From: an uncultured Clostridia bacterium
Lineage (GTDB): Bacteria; Bacillota; Clostridia; Oscillospirales; Ruminococcaceae
Length of the DNA: 64,000 nucleotides
Assembly: GCA_947168885.1 (NCBI GenBank)
Contig: CAMVNQ010000012.1
Coordinates: forward strand, 1 to 64,000
Direction: 5' to 3'
Part shown: piece after piece, positions 1 through 9,298 of the stretch
Layout: every line of letters starts with the position of its first letter
Position numbering within the stretch: position 1 is the stretch's first letter
Translations under genes and position numbers: made by a program
Notes under the pieces: generated by a model
Told to the model about the DNA's origin: nothing
The model's database searches: none
What the model saw: the letters and a program-made list of their open reading frames with translations, nothing else

Positions 1-872
1 GTCTCGTATGCTTCAAGCTCATGTTCATAATAATCTTTCAGTCTATTGAGTTCTTCAAGTTTCGCTTCGTAAGACGTAGTGGTATCATCTTCAGTGACAT
101 TTGAGGTCGTAATAAGCGGTTCTGCCGTTGATGTCGCATACGGGTCATCATACGGCGTGGCAGTGGTCTCCGCGGCTATACTGTCTGTGCTTTTGAACAT
201 TGTCAGACCGAAAATTTCGCTCCTCGAGTCTTCCGAATAACCGAAATACACCTCCGCCGAATCGGTAGCTGCATACAGTCTGTATCTCGCGGTATAGGAA
301 TACAGAGTGCCGGTGCCCGAGAATGATGCAGAATCACAGAAGCCGATATCGGAATTTTTCGGGTATATATTTTCCGTCATTCCGTCAACCTGCTCCTCCT
401 TGAAAATAAGATCGTAGTCTATATATGCCTCAGTGCCGTCAAATCTGTACCCTTTAAGATGCACCGTAAGATCGTCGCCGACCCCATATCTTTGGTCTAT
501 GTTCACATACCCGGTCGCATCGGCAAAGGGGTATTTCTGTGTGCTTGCGGAATACCCTGCTCCCGCGCCTTGCACATCTGGACCCTTGAGCCCGCCGTTA
601 TCGGCAAGAAATTTCAGTCCGAACACCGCGCCTGCAAGCACTGCGGCTGTTCCTGCTATTCCCAAGAACACGTTAAGTGCCTTGTGCGATTTCCTTGGCT
701 TGATATATTCCGGAGTGATCTCCGTAAACTTGACTTGCCGTACATTATCTTCCATATTTTTCATATTCTTCGCCCTTTCTTTGACATTTTCAAATGCCGT
801 TTCGTGATCGGAACAAGGATATGTTTCTCTCACAGACGAAAAGGCTTTTTTACAGAGTTCTTTATAATCCAT
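1..872 (-). CDS. Membrane anti-sigma-factor-like protein, C-terminus beyond the window
   Basis: The reading frame begins with MDYKELCKKAF at 872, four bases after the sigma factor stop, with a GAAAGGA ribosome site inside the sigma gene's end. It stays open to the window edge, so the protein is partial (at least 290 residues). An N-terminal cytoplasmic segment of about 65 residues is followed by one transmembrane helix (ALNVFLGIAGTAAVLAGAVF). The extracellular part ends in a Thr-rich stretch and a charged helical tail. A sigma gene followed at once by a single-span protein is the usual ECF sigma / anti-sigma arrangement, so I infer that it restrains the upstream sigma factor. No zinc-binding HxxxCxxC anti-sigma motif is visible. 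Confidence 0.7.
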   Translation of the reverse strand, partial: MDYKELCKKAFSSVRETYPCSDHETAFENVKERAKNMKNMEDNVRQVKFTEITPEYIKPRKSHKALNVFLGIAGTAAVLAGAVFGLKFLADNGGLKGPDVQGAGAGYSASTQKYPFADATGYVNIDQRYGVGDDLTVHLKGYRFDGTEAYIDYDLIFKEEQVDGMTENIYPKNSDIGFCDSASFSGTGTLYSYTARYRLYAATDSAEVYFGYSEDSRSEIFGLTMFKSTDSIAAETTATPYDDPYATSTAEPLITTSNVTEDDTTTSYEAKLEELNRLKDYYEHELEAYE

Positions 873-876
873 ATTA

Positions 877-1359
877 TCAGTTCCTTTCACTACCGAGCAA
901 TTTTTTTAATTGCTTCCTGCCCCGGGATAGGCGTGCCCTGACAGCAGCTTCACTGATAGCAAGTATTTCTGCAGTTTCCGGGATCGAATACTCTTCGATA
1001 TAATGCAGATACAATACCTCTACGATTTTCCGATTAAGTTTCATAATAGTTTTCAAAAGCTCAGAATTACTGCTGTCAGCAATATCACCCTGAATCTTGT
1101 AATCTGCTGCTTCAAGCGGCAAAGAGAACTTATACCAGTGAGAACGCACCAGATCTATACTTTTATTCACTGCACAGCGCAGCAGCCACGCCTTGATATG
1201 CTCATCTCCGGTAAATGATCCGCGATATGTATAAAGATCAAGAAATACATCCTGTGCTATGTCGTCGGCATCAGACGTGTTTTTACAACGGCACAGCGCA
1301 ACGGTATAAACATTTGTATAGAATTTTCGCATACATCTGTCAAGCTCATTGTCGGTCAT
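877..1359 (-). CDS. ECF-family RNA polymerase sigma factor (sigma-70 region 2 and 4)
   Basis: This 160-residue protein starts at MTDNELDRCMRKFY. The ATG at 1359 has a GGGGGAT ribosome site, and the upstream in-frame extension is probably not translated. Region 2 is seen in DADDIAQDVFLDLYTYRGSF and region 2.4 in KAWLLRCAVNKSIDLVRS. Region 4 has the helix-turn-helix YSIPETAEILAISEAAVRARLSRGRKQLKKLL. There is no sigma region 1 or 3, as expected for ECF type. It is transcribed with the single-span protein downstream, its likely anti-sigma partner. The divergent gene at 1752 has a leader nearly identical to one next to the window's second ECF operon, which makes it a candidate target. Confidence 0.9.
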   Translation of the reverse strand: MTDNELDRCMRKFYTNVYTVALCRCKNTSDADDIAQDVFLDLYTYRGSFTGDEHIKAWLLRCAVNKSIDLVRSHWYKFSLPLEAADYKIQGDIADSSNSELLKTIMKLNRKIVEVLYLHYIEEYSIPETAEILAISEAAVRARLSRGRKQLKKLLGSERN

Positions 1360-1464
1360 TCCTATCCCCCTTTCTGTGTAAGGCACCTTCAACAATAAAT
1401 CGAATGGAATAGCCGTTTTGTGACATGATTTGAAGAATATTTTCAATTTCGTCACATTGAACAA

Positions 1465-1624
1465 TATTATACACCATTTTTATTGTAAATGCAACAAAAG
1501 TGCAAGCCGAAATTGTAAGGTTTTAGAAATCATGTGATTTATTATTGGAGCAAAGCTGTAAAAACCGCTTAATAGCTTGCAAATCGGATGATTTAATGCT
1601 ATTATAGTTTTGGGTGTTATAGTG
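1465..1624. other. Divergent intergenic region, nothing coding seen
   Basis: AT-rich spacer between the divergent sigma factor and membrane protein. Beside it, inside the non-translated leader of the sigma gene, TGTGAC and GTCACA half-sites about 30 bases apart (around 1423-1457) could be an operator. No RNA gene or ORF is recognisable. Confidence 0.4.
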
Positions 1625-1630
1625 TGTACA

Positions 1631-1751
1631 AATTAGCTAAACGGCTTTGTGCAACTATACGAAAATGAAAATATTTCCGGAATCCGCGTTACATTTTGCC
1701 GGTTTATTCGTTTTATATAGTAGAGACTTTTTTATTTTGGAGAGCGATACT
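1631..1751 (+). promoter_or_regulatory. Upstream region duplicated at 34550-34664; candidate ECF promoter
   Basis: About 100 bases here match the region in front of the lipoprotein gene at 34665 with only scattered differences. The shared core runs from AAACGGCTTTGTGCAA through TTTCCGGAAT and GCGTTACATTTTGCCGG to TTTTATATAGTAGAGACT. After the core the two diverge into different ribosome sites. Both copies sit beside an ECF sigma operon. I infer a shared promoter and leader, possibly with GGAAT as the -35 element. Confidence 0.6.
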
Positions 1752-2687
1752 ATGGGAAAAAGAAAAATTAGGGTCATGCTGTGTGTCCTTCTGTCAGCAA
1801 TTACGGCTGTTCTGATGCTCTCGGTGAGCGCTTCGGCGGATTCGGGACCAAAACCGAGTATAAATGTCATTATAAAGAATGTCGGCAGCGAGACATGCTA
1901 CGCGACAATGATCTCCGATAGATCATACGGTTTTAAATACATATCTCTCAACGGCTCTGAAAATGGAGTTACCGATGTCATTATGGATAACTGGGGACGC
2001 TACGGCAAAGAAGATTTTGTCATAGACGACCCGATATACGATATTTTTTCGGCATACGCGGAACAGGACGGGTATGAATATTCCGCGTGGTACGTTAAAC
2101 TCGGAAAAGGGACAAATGAGATAGAGTGGAGCTATCGTTCGCCGGATCGTTTCAAGCTCGTGCTTTACTATCCCGACAGCGGCAGATTTGAAGCAAGCCC
2201 GGTGTGTGACTGCTTTGCCTACAACAGTATATTCATAGTGGAATTGTCCGAGAGCGGCGAAATATCCGGTATATGGGAAGACGACGATATTATTTATCGG
2301 ATATTATCCATACTTGTGCTTATCATCGTCAATCTGCTTATTGAGCTTGGTCTGGCTCTTCTGATTAAGTTCCGTAAAAAGTTTCACATCATAACAATAA
2401 TCATCACAAATCTTATAACACAGGGCTCGTTGTTTATCTGGCTCAATTTCCGGATATTGACACACGGAGCCGGAATATTTGAGATGTTCGGATACCTTAT
2501 CGCGGAAGTTGTGATACTGGTTGTTGAAATGACGGCATACAGCATTATTTTCAGAAAAGACGAGCGAAGAAAGTATGTTCCGTTGTATGCTTTTCTTGCT
2601 AATCTCGCGTCATTTCTTGTAGGCTCACCGGTCGCATGGTTCATAATTTCACTTGTAAACGGGATAAGAAGGAATATCAATGTGTAA
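1752..2687 (+). CDS. Exported membrane protein with C-terminal four-helix bundle
   Basis: I start it at MGKRKIRVMLC (311 residues) because GGAG lies nine bases upstream; an in-frame extension to 1647 would translate the duplicated promoter region. A signal peptide ending near SVSASADS precedes a roughly 170-residue extracytoplasmic domain with no family I recognise. Four hydrophobic helices follow (ILVLIIVNLLIELGLALLI, ITIIITNLITQGSLFIWL, LIAEVVILVVEMTAYSII, and one near the C-terminus). The layout suggests an envelope sensor or transporter-associated protein. It is divergent from the ECF sigma gene and carries the duplicated promoter, so sigma control is plausible. Function unknown. Confidence 0.7.
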   Translation: MGKRKIRVMLCVLLSAITAVLMLSVSASADSGPKPSINVIIKNVGSETCYATMISDRSYGFKYISLNGSENGVTDVIMDNWGRYGKEDFVIDDPIYDIFSAYAEQDGYEYSAWYVKLGKGTNEIEWSYRSPDRFKLVLYYPDSGRFEASPVCDCFAYNSIFIVELSESGEISGIWEDDDIIYRILSILVLIIVNLLIELGLALLIKFRKKFHIITIIITNLITQGSLFIWLNFRILTHGAGIFEMFGYLIAEVVILVVEMTAYSIIFRKDERRKYVPLYAFLANLASFLVGSPVAWFIISLVNGIRRNINV

Positions 2688-2775
2688 TCGGCTGTGTAAT
2701 GTGTTTACTGAATATAAAGCAATAGGTTTTTATTGTCCCGAAAATGACAATAATACATAAACGGAGGATAATATT

Positions 2776-3903
2776 ATGAGAAAGCCAGTACATAAAATAC
2801 TTGTGTTAACGTTATGCGCAGCCCTGTTCCTTTCGGGCTGCAATACAGACAAGCCCGCACAGATAACACTGTCACCTGTTGAAATAGAAAGGCTGGAGAA
2901 TGCGGGGAAATTATCCGACGTTTCAGATATTATCGCATTGCTCTCGGATGATGTGAAATATAGCGAGTGCGATGATGACAACGACCTTATGCCATATTTC
3001 GGCGGACTTGCCTGTGCGGACAGAGAGTTTTGTATTGTATCGCACGGCGGGGAAAGCTATGTACTGTTCCGATATGATCATATAGGAAATCCCGGAGATC
3101 TCGCAAGTGTCGGCGGTTTGACCAAGGAATACAGCGGAAATACGCTGAATGTCAATGTTGCCCCTGTATTCAAAGGTAAGATAGAGATCGGCTGCTTTAC
3201 GGGAGCTGTGTACGCAAATTGCATCGTTAAGCTCGACCGCGAAATTGACGCGCTTACTGTGGATGATTACAAATACACGGAATATGACGGCGGTATCGTT
3301 CGTGTTGGAAAGAAATACGGCGCGCTCGACGAGAATATGAATGTGATCGTGCCGATAAAGTATGATATACTCGTGAATTTCTCGTCTCCCGGTTCGGAGC
3401 ATACCTATTACAGGTTCAGCGAAAAAGGTCATAACGGGATCATGGACGGGGATTTCAATATAATTCTGGAACCCCAGTATTCTAACATTGTTTTTGTGAA
3501 CGACGATGAGTTTGTAGTTATGGAATATAATACAGGCGGTGATACAACTTTGGAAACATCATCAAACCGTATGATATCGGCGGTAGATCGTTCGGGTAAT
3601 GTAATATGCGGTCCGATAGACGGGTTTATCGATGCCGCCGAGAACTTCAACAACATTGCCCGTCAAGCGATATTCTCACGAGGCGGTAATAAAGGCGTAA
3701 TTGACGAAGACCTGAATGTAATCATAGAACCCGAGTATGACAGTATATGGAAAGAGGGAACGGATACCTATATATTCTATGTGGTGACAAAGAATGATGC
3801 TCACGCAGTGTTTGATACCAAGGGCGTGCAGAAAACTGCGTTTGAGAACCTGACCGCTTATGAGGTCGGTGAGAAATACCGTAATAGTATCAAAGTACGT
3901 TGA
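2776..3903 (+). CDS. WG-repeat-like surface lipoprotein
   Basis: The N-terminus is a lipoprotein signal (LTLCAALFLSGC) followed by NTDKPA, identical to two other lipoproteins in the window. The C-terminal half contains at least three units of the WG-repeat type: KYGALDENMNVIVPIKYD, HNGIMDGDFNIILEPQYS and NKGVIDEDLNVIIEPEYD. These repeats are usually taken as beta-propeller-like or ligand-binding modules. The expected site is the outer face of the membrane, lipidated at the cysteine. The gene begins after a clear GGAGGATAATATT site and lies 12 bases before the next lipoprotein gene. Ligand unknown. Confidence 0.75.
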   Translation: MRKPVHKILVLTLCAALFLSGCNTDKPAQITLSPVEIERLENAGKLSDVSDIIALLSDDVKYSECDDDNDLMPYFGGLACADREFCIVSHGGESYVLFRYDHIGNPGDLASVGGLTKEYSGNTLNVNVAPVFKGKIEIGCFTGAVYANCIVKLDREIDALTVDDYKYTEYDGGIVRVGKKYGALDENMNVIVPIKYDILVNFSSPGSEHTYYRFSEKGHNGIMDGDFNIILEPQYSNIVFVNDDEFVVMEYNTGGDTTLETSSNRMISAVDRSGNVICGPIDGFIDAAENFNNIARQAIFSRGGNKGVIDEDLNVIIEPEYDSIWKEGTDTYIFYVVTKNDAHAVFDTKGVQKTAFENLTAYEVGEKYRNSIKVR

Positions 3904-3915
3904 AGGAGACCAGCT

Positions 3916-5907
3916 ATGAAAAACACTAAGATTTTTATAGCACTGACACTCTGCGCCGTTCTGCTCTTGTCGGGCTGCAATACAGACAAGCCCGCAGAGA
4001 AATCGACAGAAGCATCTGCTGCAACGAGCGCCGAAACAACAACTACAACTACACCCGAGGAAACAACCTCGGCTGAGACGTCTATGTCGGAAGAGGTTTT
4101 CACCGAACCCGTCTTTACCGATAACAAATATCAGGAACCCTTCTATTCAAGCAGTCCTGTTCTCACGCTCAATGAGGCGCTCCGGGACATCGACAGTATA
4201 CGCTCGTTCGACTATGGTTCCGACGATATGGATGATGTCATCGGGCGGCTGCTCGCGGGCAACAGCATCTGTCTCGGAATGTATATGTTTGACGAGTGCA
4301 AGATCATCACCGAAGACCCCGAAAGCGTGTATATATGGGAAGGCTCGGATATTTTCGAAAGCCTTACCGACCTGCGGGACTTCACCGACCGCATCTACAT
4401 CGATGGCTTCGCGGAGGATACCATAGAACAGCGCCGCATCATTGAGACCGAGGAAGGTAAGCCCGCAAGCAGCGGTATCGGCACGGTGGGGCTGCGCGAC
4501 TTCACCGGGGAGCACAGTTGGTTCAATATCACCGACGTTTCCGACGATCAGTGCAGCTTCCTGTTCTTCTGCCCGAGCGACGGCGAAAAAGATATGATAA
4601 ACTACGATGCTTACGAGTTTTGTGCAGTCAAAGAGAACGGCGAGTGGAAGCTCCCGCGCTTCGTCTGCGAGGATGCCGACTGCCTTGAGGGGAGAGTGGA
4701 TTATACCCTTGTGGGTGCGGAGATGCGACGTCTCACATATTTCGGCAGCCACAATTCCCTCGAGGAGAACTACGTTCGCGTTATGCGCGAGCATTTCCGC
4801 GGCGTGTGGACTGACGAAAGTACCACCTTGAACTCTAGATGCTTTGTCCTCGGCGTGAACAGAAATTACGAGGTCGAGGGTGGTGGCAATGCGCTCATTT
4901 GGTACGGCGACCATCCCATTTACGCCCGTGTGGATGACAAGAAGGCGGAGATGTACTGCACTACGGATTATATCGCAAATATCATACACTACTGCGTTTA
5001 TGCCAACGAGCCGAATGTGATGATCGTCGAGGATCTCTACGGAAACTACTCCGACGGGAAATACACTAAACATACGGAAACATACACCCGTGTCGATGAC
5101 GCGGAGTCGTACCCGGACACTGGCGCATTCACGTTTTATCTTGCAAGGAAGCTGGACTGCAGGCACTTCCGTCAGTCAGAGCATTGCGTTACGATCGAAT
5201 ACGATGGGTTCGAGTACAACAACGACGACCGGTACCGTGACGGACCGCCGCGTGAGCTGAGACTCATTGAGGACAACGGCGACAGCATTATCCTATCCTC
5301 GCTTTTTCACAGGGGTGAGGACAGAGACGCGCCATATGAGCGGCGGTTCAAATATGAGATGCACCGCACGGACGAGGGTGTGTGGGAGCTCGGCGACTTC
5401 GAGGATATGAAGGATGACACCATAGCGTATGTGACGAAGGAACACATCAACTACAGCGACCGTTATACCCTGCACATACCCGCGAACTGCACCGACCCAG
5501 ATGTCGGCGCGCTCATCAACGAGCTTACGAACACAGAGATCGAGCTCGATCCCGACAACACGTTCTTTGCGCTGAAGGATGGCTGCCTTTTCAGCCTCGA
5601 TATGACGGTAATGTACGTCGCTCCGTATGACGCGGAAGACCCGTATCCGTATGATGAACCTATAGCTCCTGTCACCGTCAAAATATACACCGTTCCCGAG
5701 AGCGTGACCTACATAGCGCCTCACGCATTCTATAAAGGGAGCAGTTCGAGAACGCTTGATGTGATCTATGCGGGTGATAAAATTACCGACGAGAACATCG
5801 CCACGCTTGACCTCTGCTATATGACCGAGGTATGGCTCAGCCAAGCGACGCGCGCTTTGATAGGCACGCAGCCCCGTCGGGGACCCGGGTGGAGATCATA
5901 CGATTGA
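3916..5907 (+). CDS. Large surface lipoprotein with Thr/Glu linker and BspA-like tail
   Basis: This 663-residue protein has the shared leader (LTLCAVLLLSGCNTDKPAE), then a Ser/Thr/Glu-rich linker, then a large acidic domain I cannot assign. The last ~80 residues (KIYTVPESVTYIAPHAFYKG) resemble one BspA-type leucine-rich repeat unit, which usually ends in IGxxAFxxC-like turns. The gene is more GC-rich than its neighbours in the middle, which leaves long open frames on the other strand. It sits 12 bases after the WG-repeat lipoprotein, so co-transcription is likely. Role probably surface binding or environmental interaction; substrate unknown. Confidence 0.7.
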   Translation: MKNTKIFIALTLCAVLLLSGCNTDKPAEKSTEASAATSAETTTTTTPEETTSAETSMSEEVFTEPVFTDNKYQEPFYSSSPVLTLNEALRDIDSIRSFDYGSDDMDDVIGRLLAGNSICLGMYMFDECKIITEDPESVYIWEGSDIFESLTDLRDFTDRIYIDGFAEDTIEQRRIIETEEGKPASSGIGTVGLRDFTGEHSWFNITDVSDDQCSFLFFCPSDGEKDMINYDAYEFCAVKENGEWKLPRFVCEDADCLEGRVDYTLVGAEMRRLTYFGSHNSLEENYVRVMREHFRGVWTDESTTLNSRCFVLGVNRNYEVEGGGNALIWYGDHPIYARVDDKKAEMYCTTDYIANIIHYCVYANEPNVMIVEDLYGNYSDGKYTKHTETYTRVDDAESYPDTGAFTFYLARKLDCRHFRQSEHCVTIEYDGFEYNNDDRYRDGPPRELRLIEDNGDSIILSSLFHRGEDRDAPYERRFKYEMHRTDEGVWELGDFEDMKDDTIAYVTKEHINYSDRYTLHIPANCTDPDVGALINELTNTEIELDPDNTFFALKDGCLFSLDMTVMYVAPYDAEDPYPYDEPIAPVTVKIYTVPESVTYIAPHAFYKGSSSRTLDVIYAGDKITDENIATLDLCYMTEVWLSQATRALIGTQPRRGPGWRSYD

Positions 5908-5980
5908 ATCCTCACGGACTTTCAAAAAGGGTATTGACAAAGAAATGTTCCGAAGAATTGCAACTGAAACGGAGAAAAAT

Positions 5981-8293
5981 ATGAAACACAAAAGATCATT
6001 TACAGCTTTAACACTCTGCGCAGCGCTGCTCCTTTCGGGGTGCAGTACAGGAACGCCTGCTCCGGCAGTATCGGAGTGTGACACGGCAACGACTGCGGAA
6101 ATGACAACAACGACCGCGGCAGAGAACGGGGTACTTGCAACGACAGACACGGAAGTTACCGCGCCCGTATCCGCAACAACGACACTCGCGACCGAAAGCA
6201 ACATCGTCACTTCCGACGAAAAGACTTCCGGTATCACATATGCGGATTGTATCGGAAAAAAGATAATCTGCGACAACACCGAGGACATGGCTTCGAGATA
6301 CCAACGAACACTTGAGGAAGGCTTTGAACCCGGTGTGAATGTGAAGGTGTGGGATCTTCACAGGGGAACGGAATTGTCTATAGAACCATATTACGGCTGG
6401 AGCCTTGACACGAGAATATCGACCGGTGTAATCTCCGAAAAATGCGACGACGATTTTAAGAAATCGATAGCCAGCACAATGTGCAGCTTCTATGAGGATA
6501 CTCGTTTTACTTATGCGCATACGCGCGTTTATATCGATAAAGTTGACAGTACCTCGGTATATGCGGACGAGATAGTATACGGCTACGACCCGGTATGTCA
6601 GGACAGCTTCATCGTTGTGAATGGTTTTATCCGAAATACCGGTTATGACAGAAGCAGAGAGAGCTACAAATTTGAGTATGTTGTCGATCCCGCGTCCATG
6701 AATCTTCTTCGTCTGCCGATGATGATATCTAATCCCGAAAAAATGAAGTTTGAGGTGAACGGAACCGAGTTTTACGCCGATACTATGCGCGGTACTGGCA
6801 CTTCCGTATCATATCTCGGAAACCCGAATCTGAAGCTCGATGGAAAAGACTACATTTACGCACGCATCGCACTTCTGGCACCGAGCTTTATGTACAGCAC
6901 CAAAGACGGTGCGCACATATCGGCAAGTGTAGTGAATATTGAGCCGATAGACTCCAACACGGAAAAGTACATCAAAGGCGTAGCGACCGCTCCCGCGCCC
7001 GATGCTCCCGACGGGCTTTCGGCAGCTATGACCGCGGCAATTGACAAGATGTTCACGGATAAGACAATATCGTTCAGTATGCTCGATCTCGACTTTGACG
7101 GTACACCCGAAATTCTTGTACAGGAAGCTACTCCCGATGAGCTTGATGGGCCTTACGGCTCCGCTCACAATGTCGTTTACGGCTATTTCGGCGGTGCAAT
7201 GAAAAAACTCGGCGAATTCGATACGGTCGGCTATGATCCGCTTGAAGAAGTGGTCTATATACCGAAGAACGAGCGCGGCTGGCATTTCACCGACGACAAG
7301 GACCACTGTTTCATGACGCTGAAAAACGGTAAGTTTGATGTAAACCACATTACAAAGCGAGGCAGAGATGAGGAAGGATATCCGCTCGCAAACGAGTTTT
7401 ATTTTCTCGGCGAGAAAATAGTTGTCGAGCCGTATGAAGCATATAACCCTATCCTCGGCAGGACGGAGACATACTACAAATGGGTGAGCCAAAACTCTCT
7501 CGGCTATTCGGTAATGGCAGATGACCCGTATCGTGTATATGATATGCTTTATGAAAACCTCGGCGACCTTTATTTCAAGATAAACAGAAAATATTATCTT
7601 GGTGAACACCTAAATATGTGGGGAGATGATCCTTATACACATATCGACCCGCCATCGAATTATCCCGATTCTGTTATAGGTGCATACTACACCGCCGTGC
7701 AGTCGTCGGAATACGATAAATTCTACGGACTGTCGTTCGAGGGCGCAAAGGAAAAGCCCGTCATCTACCTCTATCCCGAGGAAGAAACGGACGTTTCGGT
7801 GCAGTTAAGCTTCCCGTTCGGCGGCGAGCTGACCTGCACATATCCCGACTACGGCGACGGCTGGAACGTTACCGCGATGCCCGACGGTACGCTTTACGAC
7901 GCGAACGGCGACGAGTATTACTGCCTCTATTGGGAGGGCGACGGCGCGGCTGACCTCGACATGAGCAGGGGTTTCTGCGTTGCAGGAAAAGACACCGCAG
8001 CATTCCTGCGTGAAAAGCTGATGTACATAGGCCTGACAGCCCGCGATGCAAACGAGTTCATCATCTACTGGTTGCCGAAGATGCAGGATAATCCGTACAA
8101 CGTGATAACGCTGCACACGGACGATTATGCGCGGAGCGTACCTCTTGATGTGTCTCCGGCTCCCGACACGCAGATACGCGTATTCATGACTTACTACGCG
8201 AGCGATACTCCTGTGGATATCCCAGAGCAGACCCTGCCGCGTTATGAGAGAACCGGCTTCACGCTCGTTGAATGGGGCGGAAGCGAGGGATAA
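5981..8293 (+). CDS. Surface lipoprotein with shared C-terminal KPVIYLYPEEE domain
   Basis: Start chosen at MKHKRSFTALTLCAALLLSGC (770 residues) because GGAG lies just upstream. A long Thr/Ala linker is followed by unassigned domains, including a segment typical of FG-GAP-like or calcium-binding loops (MLDLDFDGTPEILVQE). The last ~180 residues begin KPVIYLYPEEETDVSVQ and are almost the same, in protein and DNA, as the end of the 34665 lipoprotein. I know this module from hypothetical proteins of gut Firmicutes but have no function for it. The region between 8294 and 8490 holds a GATCGCCG/CGGCGATC inverted repeat (8302-8336) and no gene. Confidence 0.75.
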   Translation: MKHKRSFTALTLCAALLLSGCSTGTPAPAVSECDTATTAEMTTTTAAENGVLATTDTEVTAPVSATTTLATESNIVTSDEKTSGITYADCIGKKIICDNTEDMASRYQRTLEEGFEPGVNVKVWDLHRGTELSIEPYYGWSLDTRISTGVISEKCDDDFKKSIASTMCSFYEDTRFTYAHTRVYIDKVDSTSVYADEIVYGYDPVCQDSFIVVNGFIRNTGYDRSRESYKFEYVVDPASMNLLRLPMMISNPEKMKFEVNGTEFYADTMRGTGTSVSYLGNPNLKLDGKDYIYARIALLAPSFMYSTKDGAHISASVVNIEPIDSNTEKYIKGVATAPAPDAPDGLSAAMTAAIDKMFTDKTISFSMLDLDFDGTPEILVQEATPDELDGPYGSAHNVVYGYFGGAMKKLGEFDTVGYDPLEEVVYIPKNERGWHFTDDKDHCFMTLKNGKFDVNHITKRGRDEEGYPLANEFYFLGEKIVVEPYEAYNPILGRTETYYKWVSQNSLGYSVMADDPYRVYDMLYENLGDLYFKINRKYYLGEHLNMWGDDPYTHIDPPSNYPDSVIGAYYTAVQSSEYDKFYGLSFEGAKEKPVIYLYPEEETDVSVQLSFPFGGELTCTYPDYGDGWNVTAMPDGTLYDANGDEYYCLYWEGDGAADLDMSRGFCVAGKDTAAFLREKLMYIGLTARDANEFIIYWLPKMQDNPYNVITLHTDDYARSVPLDVSPAPDTQIRVFMTYYASDTPVDIPEQTLPRYERTGFTLVEWGGSEG

Positions 8294-8489
8294 TTATTAT
8301 AGATCGCCGGTCCGCGCAAATGTCGGGTCGGCGATCGTTGTGTATCTAAAAATACATTGCAAACAGGTTTTTGATGGTGTATAATAAAATATGAAATATT
8401 TTTGAAAAAAGCGTTACGCTCCGGCATATCAACAATATGAAAACATCTTTATTAAAAAATTCGCTTAAAATCACATATCTCCCCACAAG

Positions 8490-8523
8490 AAAACCGCTGT
8501 ACTAAAGCAAGTACAGCGGTTTT
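8490..8523. terminator. Bidirectional Rho-independent terminator
   Basis: A 13-base perfect stem (AAAACCGCTGTAC / GTACAGCGGTTTT) with an 8-base loop lies between convergent genes. The A tract and T tract on the two sides let it work for both strands. Confidence 0.85.
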
Positions 8524-8564
8524 GCTATGCGACATATTTGCGACGTATTAAAGCCTACCTAATG

Positions 8565-8876
8565 TTAATCGCTCACAAGATGATACTTAGTTAGAAAATC
8601 GGGATCTGTTTTCATGATAGAGATCATGCGACGAGCGGGGCCGATGGGACGATTCGTGCCTGCTTCCCATGCCTCTACCGTTTTTGCAGATACTCCGAGC
8701 GCGGCGGCAAATATCTGCTGGGTAAGTCCGGCGGAGCACCTGATATTTTTTATCTCATTAGCAGACAAATCAGGCAACGGTTCAACCGAAAGCTTTGTAG
8801 TTCTCGCAGTACCCTTTCCTTCTTCATAATCGAGGGCTTCCTGCAATCCGGTCATAATACTGTCAAAAACGTTCAT
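8565..8876 (-). CDS. HTH antitoxin-like regulator (XRE family)
   Basis: This 103-residue protein starts at MNVFDSIMTGLQEALDYEEG; GGGGGATAATGTT supplies the ribosome site, which excludes the longer in-frame start. The helix-turn-helix is in the C-terminal half: IKNIRCSAGLTQQIFAAALGVSAKTVEAWEAGTNRPIGPARRM. Proteins of this form accompany HigB/RelE-type toxins and autorepress through upstream palindromes. It lies four bases after the toxin gene, and toxin-first order is typical of higBA. I infer that it neutralises the toxin and represses the pair. Confidence 0.85.
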   Translation of the reverse strand: MNVFDSIMTGLQEALDYEEGKGTARTTKLSVEPLPDLSANEIKNIRCSAGLTQQIFAAALGVSAKTVEAWEAGTNRPIGPARRMISIMKTDPDFLTKYHLVSD

Positions 8877-8880
8877 AACA

Positions 8881-9231
8881 TTATCCCCCTTTCTTTTCGG
8901 ACAAAGATTTTTCGAGCCGCTCAACTAACTGTTTAATGGCATTGCGCTCTTCTTTTGTAAGATTATCCTTCTCGTTTTTAGGATATGCCGTCAAGAGATA
9001 AATCTTTTCGTAAAAAGCAAAGTCAATATAGATAACCCTTGTGCTGCCGCTTTTCCCTTGATGCTCAAATGCGAACCGCATCTTTCTGTCTCCACCGGTT
9101 CCCTGCATTACGCTACTAACCTTCGGATCGGCAAGCAACTCAGCTTGAAGCCTTTTAAGATCGTTGTCATCCAAATCAAGCTGTTTCCACTTTTTATCAA
9201 ACTCAGGGAGCATTATAAATTCTCTTGTCAC
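8881..9231 (-). CDS. RelE/HigB-like type II toxin
   Basis: The 116-residue protein carries features of the RelE/HigB mRNA interferase fold: MLPEFDKKWKQLDLDDNDLKRL at the N-terminus, then a basic strand (GDRKMRFAFEHQGKSGSTRVIYIDF) and the family's hydrophobic ending YLLTAYPKNEKDNLTKEERNAI. Such toxins cleave ribosome-bound mRNA. It is directly followed by the HTH antitoxin and preceded by two palindromes, so the operon is probably autoregulated. Complete and intact as far as visible. The alternative would be a ParE-like toxin; sequence alone does not separate them. Confidence 0.85.
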   Translation of the reverse strand: MTREFIMLPEFDKKWKQLDLDDNDLKRLQAELLADPKVSSVMQGTGGDRKMRFAFEHQGKSGSTRVIYIDFAFYEKIYLLTAYPKNEKDNLTKEERNAIKQLVERLEKSLSEKKGG

Positions 9232-9248
9232 AGCATATCCCTTTCCGA

Positions 9249-9298
9249 CAACCCTATTTTATAGGGTTTTCTTTAATATATCATAAATTTTACGATAT
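9249..9298 (-). promoter_or_regulatory. Two palindromes upstream of the toxin-antitoxin operon
   Basis: AACCCTAT-TTT-ATAGGGTT (9250-9268) and ATATCATAAA-TTTTACGATAT (9278-9298) lie 18-67 bases upstream of the toxin start. They are placed as operators for antitoxin autorepression. Confidence 0.6.

Noticed and set aside
4147-5166. Long open frame on the minus strand inside the 3916 lipoprotein (339 codons)
   Set aside because: It is a shadow of a GC-rich coding sequence: no ribosome site, no recognisable motif, and the plus-strand gene has a full lipoprotein leader.
8302-8336. Rho-independent terminator after the 5981 gene
   Set aside because: The stem GATCGCCG/CGGCGATC is good, but no T tract follows; the 8490 hairpin is the better terminator.
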